From: JBEGQX01 sp041180805
GTDB lineage: Bacteria > Planctomycetota > Planctomycetia > Gemmatales > Gemmataceae
Direction: 5' to 3'
DNA: 6,424 bases
Assembly: GCA_041180805.1 (NCBI GenBank)
Contig: JBEGQX010000086.1
Coordinates: 1-6,424, forward strand
The notes beneath the pieces are model-generated. The model was not told the DNA's origin. It worked only from the letters and a program-made list of their open reading frames with translations, and did not search any database. Every line of letters begins with the position of its first letter. The first letter of the stretch is position 1. A program made the position numbers and the translations under genes. Of the stretch, positions 1 through 4,954 are shown in pieces.

Positions 1-1
1 G

Positions 2-451
2 TTCACGGAAAAAGGAACAAAGGTTCCTTATTACGTCGGCACTATGATTGAATTGCCACGCGCCTGCGTTGCCGCTGGTGAAATTGCAGCCGAGGCACAG
101 TTCTTTAGCTTTGGTACCAACGATCTTACTCAGACTACCCTTGGTATCAGCCGGGATGACTACGGTAGCTTCATCAAGCACTACATTGAAAATGACTTGG
201 TTAAGAAGGATCCTTTCCAGGTTATTGACTTTGATGGGGTTGGTGGTTTGATGAAAATGGGCGTGGAACGTGGCCGCGCTACCCGTAATGACCTGAAGAT
301 AGGCATTTGCGGTGAACATGGTGGCGAACCTGATTCCGTGAAGTTCTGCAGCAAGATTGGTTTGAACTATGTAAGCTGCAGTCCGTTTCGGGTACCAATC
401 GCCCGTCTTGCCGCAGCACAGGCTGTTTTGGAAGAAAAGAACAAGAAATAA
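2..451 (+). CDS. ppdK: Pyruvate, phosphate dikinase, C-terminal fragment (5' end outside window)
   Basis: Only the last 149 residues are present; the reading frame is open from the first full codon at position 2, so the true start lies upstream. The enzyme interconverts pyruvate, ATP and phosphate with phosphoenolpyruvate, AMP and pyrophosphate in the cytoplasm. What is visible is the PEP/pyruvate-binding barrel domain: the MIELPRA strand, the FGTNDLTQ and SRDD blocks, a DPF segment, and GICGEHGG, whose cysteine (codon 308-310) matches the family's catalytic cysteine. The C-terminal NYVSCSPFRVPIARLAAAQA block is characteristic of PpdK and separates it from PEP synthase and enzyme I of the phosphotransferase system, which share the fold. 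The gene ends at TAA 449-451, shortly before a strong terminator, so it is the last gene of its transcript. No frameshift or missing key residue is seen in this part. Confidence 0.95.
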   Translation, partial: FTEKGTKVPYYVGTMIELPRACVAAGEIAAEAQFFSFGTNDLTQTTLGISRDDYGSFIKHYIENDLVKKDPFQVIDFDGVGGLMKMGVERGRATRNDLKIGICGEHGGEPDSVKFCSKIGLNYVSCSPFRVPIARLAAAQAVLEEKNKK

Positions 452-476
452 GGTTCCTGTTCTTGGGTAAATAATT

Positions 477-508
477 AAAACTCCCTGACAAAATCAGGGA
501 GTTTTTTT
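477..508 (+). terminator. Rho-independent terminator after ppdK
   Basis: CTCCCTGA (481-488) pairs perfectly with TCAGGGAG (494-501) around a five-base CAAAA loop, and seven T follow at 502-508. Four A at 477-480 can extend the stem against the T run and could let it work weakly in the opposite direction. It begins 25 bases after the ppdK stop codon and separates that transcript from the DUF1559 unit. Confidence 0.92.
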
Positions 509-520
509 GTTATTACGGGC

Positions 521-547
521 TTGCTATTGGGTATCATTTACTATCAT
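521..547 (+). promoter_or_regulatory. Possible weak sigma70-type promoter for the DUF1559 unit
   Basis: A promoter is expected between the terminator and the gene at 574, because upstream transcription should stop at about 508. The best match I see is TTGCTA (521-526) and TATCAT (542-547) with a short 15-base spacer. TATCAT also occurs at 532-537. The match is poor, so the location is a guess. Confidence 0.2.
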
Positions 548-573
548 CATTTTCTTAATTCGGAGAGTTTTCC

Positions 574-1494
574 ATGAGTACTCTAAAAGCCAGAAAAGGA
601 TTCACTTTGATTGAATTGCTGGTGGTTATAGCCATTATCGCAATTCTAATTGGATTATTACTGCCCGCAGTGCAAAAGGTTCGCGAGGCATCCTCGCGGG
701 CGCAGTGCGCTAACAATTTGAAACAAATGGGGTTGGCTGCGCACAATCATCATGACACGCATGGGTTATTACCTTCTGCCAGTACCAGGTGGGAAGAGGC
801 TGTGCCTACTTTTACAGCTCCGGGCAGCCCCGTAGCCGGGGTTGGCCAAAAAGCTGGCTGGGGCTTTCAGATTCTTCCCTTTATGGAACAGGTTGCAATT
901 TGGCGGGGAGGGGGCGGCGCAACCATTCAGGATTGCCAGAGAAATGCTATTGGCGCTGTCATCAAGACCTATTTTTGCCCATCTAGAAGAGCTCCCAAGG
1001 CTCTACCGCCCATAGCTGATTGGTATAACGCAAATGGCTTTAATAATGGACCGGGCGGCACTTATCCCCATGGGCCTACAGATTATGCCTCATCCCATAA
1101 TACTACTTCCACCAGAAATGGAAATCATGGGGCCATTGTGTATGGGTTCGATGGCCTGAAACTCATCGATATTAAGGATGGCACCAGTAACACCCTGATG
1201 TTTGGTGAAAAAAGGATGAATACCCGATTTATAGGGCAATACCAGAGCGATGATAACGAAGGTTACACATCCGGATGGGATCATGATGCCACCAGAAATA
1301 CTTCCCTTCCGCCTAAAGCGGATTGGCAGGACCCAACATTAAATCATGGAGAAAACTTATTTGGATCTTCCCATTCGGGTGGTGCCAATTTTGCCCTGGC
1401 TGATGGAAGTATTCGTTTCATTACCTTTAATATTTCCCAACCAAACTTCTTGGCCATGGGAACGGCTGCAAATGGTGAGGTCATTTCAGAATAG
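574..1494 (+). CDS. DUF1559 domain protein with type IV prepilin-like N-terminus
   Basis: This 306-residue protein begins with a class III (prepilin) signal: a short basic leader to Gly9, then FTLIELLVVIAIIAIL, with the conserved Glu14 at position 5 of the mature protein. A prepilin peptidase should cut after Gly9 and methylate Phe10, and residues 13-32 form the hydrophobic helix. The DUF1559 body follows: an AVQKVREASSRAQCANNLKQ block just after the helix and, near the C-terminus (267-285), HSGGANFALADGSIRF, the usual family ending. The start ATG is supported by GGAGA at 562-566, seven bases upstream. The family is very abundant in planctomycetes; its function is unknown, and a role as a surface or secretion-related pseudopilin is inferred from the signal only. 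The gene is 12 bases upstream of a small lipoprotein gene and probably co-transcribed with it. It is complete, with no sign of damage. Confidence 0.95.
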   Translation: MSTLKARKGFTLIELLVVIAIIAILIGLLLPAVQKVREASSRAQCANNLKQMGLAAHNHHDTHGLLPSASTRWEEAVPTFTAPGSPVAGVGQKAGWGFQILPFMEQVAIWRGGGGATIQDCQRNAIGAVIKTYFCPSRRAPKALPPIADWYNANGFNNGPGGTYPHGPTDYASSHNTTSTRNGNHGAIVYGFDGLKLIDIKDGTSNTLMFGEKRMNTRFIGQYQSDDNEGYTSGWDHDATRNTSLPPKADWQDPTLNHGENLFGSSHSGGANFALADGSIRFITFNISQPNFLAMGTAANGEVISE

Positions 1495-1506
1495 TGCGGA
1501 GTTATT

Positions 1507-1881
1507 ATGCTTAAAATGATTTCCAGAATGGTATTGGTTTTCTTTGCCTTGGTATTTGCTACAGGTTGCGGCAAAGAACCTCAGGAAGTAAAAATCAAGG
1601 TAGCAGGCAAAATTCTTTCCAATGGTAAGCCAATTACTGGTCTCCCTCCTGGGGAAAAGCCAATGGTTCTTCTTACCTCCAAGATCAATCAGGCTCAAAA
1701 TTATGCCCGGGTAGCCGAGGATGGCTCATTTGTGGTGGAAGTTGCCAAAGGTGAATACACCCTTACTGGGAGTGCTGGATTTACCGCTTCTCCCAACGAA
1801 AAAGGCCCCGGTAAACTTACCAAGGACCTTAAAGTTGAATCAGAAATGAATGACCTGATTCTTGATATAGGCAAGAAATAA
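1507..1881 (+). CDS. Small predicted lipoprotein paired with the DUF1559 gene
   Basis: This 124-residue protein starts with a signal peptide (Lys3 and Arg7, then a hydrophobic stretch) ending in the lipobox-like ATGC, so lipidation at Cys21 is predicted. The mature part is short and probably all beta: VKIKVAGKILSNGKPI, then EDGSFVVEVAKGEYTLTGS. This pattern resembles the carboxypeptidase regulatory-like or transthyretin-like beta-sandwich found in many planctomycete lipoproteins beside DUF1559 genes; that assignment is by eye only. GGAG at 1498-1501, five bases before the ATG, supports the start. The ribosome site lies in the 12-base gap after the DUF1559 stop, so the two genes form a unit. 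The function is unknown. The gene ends four bases from the end of the converging minus-strand operon. Confidence 0.85.
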   Translation: MLKMISRMVLVFFALVFATGCGKEPQEVKIKVAGKILSNGKPITGLPPGEKPMVLLTSKINQAQNYARVAEDGSFVVEVAKGEYTLTGSAGFTASPNEKGPGKLTKDLKVESEMNDLILDIGKK

Positions 1882-1896
1882 CCAGCTATGCTGGTT
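1880..1896. terminator. Small hairpin between convergent gene ends, possible bidirectional terminator
   Basis: AACCAGC (1880-1886) and GCTGGTT (1890-1896) form a perfect seven-pair stem with a TAT loop. It overlaps the TAA of the plus-strand lipoprotein gene and the TAG of the minus-strand CDGSH gene. No clean T run follows on either strand; the minus-strand side reads TTATTTCTT a little further on. Termination is therefore plausible but weak. Confidence 0.4.
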
Positions 1897-2110
1897 GTTG
1901 GGGAGCCTTCTCAGACCCCTGAAACCCGCATGCATTATGGGCACCATCGCAAAATGGCTTGACCTTGGATGCCCCACACCTGCATAGAGCCACTACTTCC
2001 TTGCCAGCGGGAATCGGAAAAGGATTTCCTGCATTATCTACCACTTGCACAGGTCCTTTGACGACAAATGGACCGTTATCTCTGCAGCGAATCACGATTG
2101 GATCAGACAT
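1886..2110 (-). CDS. CDGSH iron-sulfur domain protein
   Basis: This 74-residue cytosolic-type protein carries one complete CDGSH motif: Cys43-x-Cys45, then Ser48, Pro52, Cys54-Asp-Gly-Ala-His58. Three cysteines plus one histidine are the known ligands of the redox-active, pH-labile 2Fe-2S cluster in this family (mitoNEET-like and small bacterial versions). The N-terminal half, with a GPFVVKGPV stretch and a second strand pair, is the usual lead-in of bacterial single-motif proteins. Two further cysteines (Cys9, Cys61) are outside the motif. There is no signal peptide or membrane helix. GGAG (plus-strand 2118-2121) lies seven bases before the ATG. It is the last gene of the minus-strand run, 45 bases after the lipoprotein gene. 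The cellular role is unknown; electron transfer or Fe-S handling is inferred from the family. Confidence 0.92.
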   Translation of the reverse strand: MSDPIVIRCRDNGPFVVKGPVQVVDNAGNPFPIPAGKEVVALCRCGASKVKPFCDGAHNACGFQGSEKAPQQPA

Positions 2111-2155
2111 TTCAATGCTCCGTGAATGGTATGTTTATCTATTCTATTTTAGGCA

Positions 2156-2842
2156 TCAGTCAGCGTAGAAATCATCCCTGGTGGGGTGTGCGGTGAATTT
2201 CCAAGAAAGTCTTCTGCCTACATAATCCAGGAAGGTCTGGCGAAATTCCATGGGGGACTGATCCGTGGATGTAATCTGCATGCGGGCCTCCCTTGGGAAT
2301 GCGCATGTAAAGTTTCTCGGCGGATGGGATTCATCCGGGTTATTCACATCTATCAGGGTGATATTGATATCCGCTCTGCCGCGGTAAAGTGTGCCACCGC
2401 TGCCATGTTCGTAAATGCTAAGTGAGTTTACCTCGATATAAATCACGTAGTCTGCCTTAAAATGTTTCCCAACTTCCGCCGGGTCACGGTCCAGCCAATC
2501 CGGGTGAGTGCTTTTGTATTCTTCGGCCTTGCGCGCTGGGATTACGGTGACCTTTTCACTGTTTGCGCTGGTGAGTAGTTTCAAATGCTTTTCAAGGTTA
2601 TAGGCAATTTCCCGATCGGAGTTCAGAAGTTCCGGGCGAAGATCCAGTTTTCCATAGGTAAGGATGAGAACCTTCTTTTCCGTTTTCTTGTCCTTGGCGG
2701 CGATCTTCTGGATCTCAGCTTCGGTTTTGGGATCTGGCATAAAGAAAAGAAAGTAAGGAATCGATAATAGATTGCATCCGGAGGATGCCATGCTGGCAAG
2801 TATGATTGCAACCACAAGTATGTTCTTGGAAAATAAGCGCAT
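2156..2842 (-). CDS. Predicted lipoprotein of unknown function, 228 residues
   Basis: The protein starts with a lipoprotein signal: Arg2 and Lys6, a hydrophobic core from Ile8 to Ala19, then SSGC with Cys23 as the expected lipidated residue. Asn24 follows, not Asp, which fits outer-membrane sorting by the E. coli rule. A charged linker (about 38-57, rich in Lys and Glu) leads to an alternating strand-helix region: KKVLILTYG, a helix around 75-92, a VTVIPARKAEEY segment, DPAEVGKHF, then ADYVIYIEV, and a strand-rich part with TLYRGRADINITLIDV. This order resembles the TolB N-terminal or CsgG/GNA1162-like fold of envelope lipoproteins, but I infer this only from the strand pattern. The start is set by AAGGAGG five bases before the ATG at 2842. 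A longer open frame reaches back to a GTG at 3019, but it would bury the signal peptide and overlap the DUF2752 gene by 142 bases. The function is unknown. Confidence 0.85.
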   Translation of the reverse strand: MRLFSKNILVVAIILASMASSGCNLLSIPYFLFFMPDPKTEAEIQKIAAKDKKTEKKVLILTYGKLDLRPELLNSDREIAYNLEKHLKLLTSANSEKVTVIPARKAEEYKSTHPDWLDRDPAEVGKHFKADYVIYIEVNSLSIYEHGSGGTLYRGRADINITLIDVNNPDESHPPRNFTCAFPREARMQITSTDQSPMEFRQTFLDYVGRRLSWKFTAHPTRDDFYAD

Positions 2843-2847
2843 GATAG

Positions 2848-2854
2848 CCTCCTT
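2848..2854 (-). promoter_or_regulatory. Strong Shine-Dalgarno site that fixes the lipoprotein start
   Basis: On the minus strand this reads AAGGAGG, a near-perfect anti-16S match, five bases before the ATG at 2842. It is the strongest such site in the operon, and it rejects the 59-residue N-terminal extension that begins at 3019. Confidence 0.85.
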
Positions 2855-2877
2855 GCCATGCCTGTTCCGGCAGGCGT

Positions 2878-3375
2878 TCAGGCTCTGAAACCCAGAGCCA
2901 TCAGTATTCCCCAGCGGAGCAACGAAAGCCCCACAAAGAATACCAGGACAACCAACCCTGTAACCTGAAGGGAGCGAACGAACAAGCTTCGCCCTTTCCA
3001 CAGGCTTGCCAACCCCCACGGGATCAGCAGGATTAGAAATCCTGCAAGCAACATCCCAACAGGATTTGCTTGCATCGAGTTCACCAGATCCCCCCTTACA
3101 AACAGGGCAAAACTGGTGGTCATTCCGCAGCTAGGGCAGGGTTTCCCCGTAAGGATCACAAAGTTGCAAGGAGGAAATCCCAGTTGTTCATGGGTTCCCA
3201 TTCTTAAAGGTTTTCCATCATCGCCGTAGGGGTTTAACCAGAAGGCTATACAGAAAACCGCAACAATCCCAGTCAAAAGCCCGGCCAGCAGGCCGCGGTG
3301 CCAGGTTTCCAGCGGGCTTCCCGAGGGGCCATCCCTCAGTTGGCTCGACAGATTCCGGCCATTGGAGGTGCTCAT
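2878..3375 (-). CDS. DUF2752 family integral membrane protein
   Basis: This 165-residue protein has three likely membrane helices at about residues 27-47, 105-126 and 137-160. Between the first two lies the DUF2752 signature: PPC at 68-70, then TGKPCPSCGMTTSFA (Cys80 and Cys83 as a CPxC pair), RGDL at 94-97 and QANPVG at 102-107. The family is widespread in bacteria and has no established function. The paired cysteines with Cys70 suggest a metal or disulfide site, which is inference. The polar 25-residue N-terminus has no signal peptide. There is no clear ribosome binding site, but an in-frame TGA nine bases upstream rules out a longer start. The gene follows the acyltransferase by 38 bases and precedes the lipoprotein by 35, all in one direction. 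Confidence 0.9.
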   Translation of the reverse strand: MSTSNGRNLSSQLRDGPSGSPLETWHRGLLAGLLTGIVAVFCIAFWLNPYGDDGKPLRMGTHEQLGFPPCNFVILTGKPCPSCGMTTSFALFVRGDLVNSMQANPVGMLLAGFLILLIPWGLASLWKGRSLFVRSLQVTGLVVLVFFVGLSLLRWGILMALGFRA

Positions 3376-3413
3376 ACAGATTCAAATCTAAGCATGCAAG
3401 ATCAGTTGAAGCA

Positions 3414-4091
3414 TTAAGCCACTTTGCTTAGTTTACCCAAAAGGTGCTGCTCGGCCAATTCGGTGGCGCGATCCATTTCAGATTGAACCAATTGGGTTTG
3501 TTCTTCCAGAAACGATTTGCCGTTATCGTCGGGTATAAATATGGGCTTGGTGGTTACCAGAACCACTTCGCTAAAAGGTGAGGGAATCGCAAATTTATCC
3601 CAGCTATTCATTCTTTTTGCCTTACCAAAGGCCACACCCATGGGAATTATGGGTAATCCGGTTTTTGCCGCCAAATAGGCAACACCCGGTTGAACGATTC
3701 TTCGGGGGCCTCTTGGTCCGTCCGGTGTAATTGCAAGGTGACCGGTCTGGCTTAGTTTTAGCATATTGCGAACGGCTTCCACACCACCTCGTGTGCTTGA
3801 ACCCCTTACCAATCCAAATCCCAGATGATTGCAAGCTTGTGCGATCATTTCACCATCGGCATGCTGGCTGATTAGAACCTTGATATCCGGACGACCATAA
3901 TGATAGGCCGGGATCAATATGTTTTCATGCCAGAAGGCATAAATGTAACGGCCCTGAAAATTCTTTTGGTTGGGATCGTAGTTTTCCCCTTCGGGAATAT
4001 AGCGATACCTTACAGTACTAATCAGGGATCGTACCACCAGGGAAATTGTAAAACCGGCTGTTTTGATGAGAAATGGGTGTCGTATCTTCAT
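3414..4091 (-). CDS. Lysophospholipid acyltransferase family protein, DUF374 type
   Basis: This 225-residue protein matches the DUF374 branch of the LPLAT superfamily, whose members transfer acyl chains to lipid or lipid A-like acceptors at the inner membrane. Visible family blocks are FWHENILIP (His55), SQHADGEMIA (75-84), RGSSTRGG (96-103), ITPDGPRGPR (121-130) and LAAKTGLPIIPMG (140-152). The classical HX4D box of PlsC-type enzymes is not obvious, as is usual for this branch. A weakly hydrophobic N-terminus (about 7-26) could anchor it to the membrane. The substrate cannot be told from sequence; an outer-membrane lipid role is inferred. No Shine-Dalgarno site is seen, and an in-frame TAA lies just upstream of the ATG, so this start is the only one available in this part of the frame. 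It begins 16 bases after the dapF stop, consistent with operon transcription. Confidence 0.9.
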   Translation of the reverse strand: MKIRHPFLIKTAGFTISLVVRSLISTVRYRYIPEGENYDPNQKNFQGRYIYAFWHENILIPAYHYGRPDIKVLISQHADGEMIAQACNHLGFGLVRGSSTRGGVEAVRNMLKLSQTGHLAITPDGPRGPRRIVQPGVAYLAAKTGLPIIPMGVAFGKAKRMNSWDKFAIPSPFSEVVLVTTKPIFIPDDNGKSFLEEQTQLVQSEMDRATELAEQHLLGKLSKVA

Positions 4092-4107
4092 GGTTTAACC
4101 GCTAAAA

Positions 4108-4950
4108 CTAGTCGCGGTCTGGCCATTCTCCTTGAAAGACCTCAACCGCTGGCCCTGTCATGAAAACATGATTGTCAGTTTCTGACCAGTCCAGTCTTAA
4201 GTCGCCACCCCTCAGATGCCCCAAAACGCTTCTTTTCATGCGACCCGTAAGTACTCCCGCCACTGCCACTGCGCACGCACCGGTGCCACAGGCAAGCGTT
4301 TCCCCTGATCCGCGCTCCCATACTCGCATGGTGAAAGAGTTTTGGTCGTTTACCTTGATAAACTCCACATTGGTTCGCCTTGGAAACGTGGGATGCTTTT
4401 CGATCTTTGGACCTACTCCAAGTACCAATTCGTCGGTGATTTCATCCACAAAAATAACGCAATGAGGATTTCCCATGGAAATACAGGTCACATTGAATTC
4501 ATGATGGTCGATGCTGAGTTTGCCTGTCTGGGTTTTATCCAGTTGCAGGGTCGTGGGAATGAGGTCTGGCTTAAGAATGGGTTCGCCCATGTCCACGCGA
4601 ATCTGGGTTGCTTTGCCATTGTGAATTTCAAGTTTTAATTGCAGAACTCCCCTGCCTGTTTCAATCGACAGGTGGTCTTTCCTTGCAATACCATGATCAT
4701 GAACAAATTTGGCCACGCATCGGATTCCGTTTCCGCACATTTCCGATTCGCTGCCATCGGCGTTAAACATCCTCATGCGGGCATCTGCCTTTTCGGAAGG
4801 ACAGATCAAAATGATTCCATCCCCACCCACACCAAAATGGCGGTCGCTGATTTCACAGGCAAGCTTGGTGATGTCCCGTGGAAATGGTTGGGAAAAACAG
4901 TCCACATAGACATAGTCATTTCCAATGCCCTGCATTTTCACGAAGCGCAT
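4108..4950 (-). CDS. dapF: Diaminopimelate epimerase
   Basis: DapF converts LL-diaminopimelate to the meso form, the last step before lysine and the cross-linking residue of many peptidoglycans. The 280-residue length fits the family (E. coli about 274). All key parts are present: KMQGIGNDYVYVD (5-17), GVGGDGI, NADGSESEMCGNGIRC with catalytic Cys72, GNPHCV (160-165), and ERGSGETLACGTGAC (212-226) with catalytic Cys221. The two cysteines act as acid and base without cofactor. I chose ATG 4950 because the protein then starts MRFVKMQG, as DapF normally does, and GGGAG lies seven bases upstream. A TTG at 4968 would add six residues and overlap guaA. The gap to the guaA stop is only four bases, so translation is probably coupled. 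In a planctomycete the enzyme supports both lysine and the thin DAP-type cell wall. Confidence 0.97.
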   Translation of the reverse strand: MRFVKMQGIGNDYVYVDCFSQPFPRDITKLACEISDRHFGVGGDGIILICPSEKADARMRMFNADGSESEMCGNGIRCVAKFVHDHGIARKDHLSIETGRGVLQLKLEIHNGKATQIRVDMGEPILKPDLIPTTLQLDKTQTGKLSIDHHEFNVTCISMGNPHCVIFVDEITDELVLGVGPKIEKHPTFPRRTNVEFIKVNDQNSFTMRVWERGSGETLACGTGACAVAVAGVLTGRMKRSVLGHLRGGDLRLDWSETDNHVFMTGPAVEVFQGEWPDRD

Positions 4951-4954
4951 GCTT

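Noticed and set aside
1344..1698. Minus-strand open frames opposite the DUF1559 end and small lipoprotein
   Set aside because: They lie antisense to two genes with clear signals and conserved motifs, and have no domain of their own.
2111..2155. AT-rich gap before the CDGSH gene as a separate promoter
   Set aside because: TAAAAT and TAGAAT could serve as a -10 box, but no acceptable -35 box lies at the right distance, so read-through from the operon is simpler.
2186..2425. 79-codon plus-strand open frame opposite the lipoprotein gene
   Set aside because: The minus-strand gene here has a signal peptide and strong ribosome site; the plus-strand frame has neither.
2860..2875. Short inverted repeat GCCTG/CAGGC in the gap before the minus-strand lipoprotein
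   Set aside because: Only five pairs with a six-base loop and no T run, too weak to call a terminator or regulator.
4172..4638. Two overlapping plus-strand open frames of 97 and 98 codons
   Set aside because: Both are shadows of the conserved dapF C-terminal half, and neither has a convincing ribosome site or family motif.
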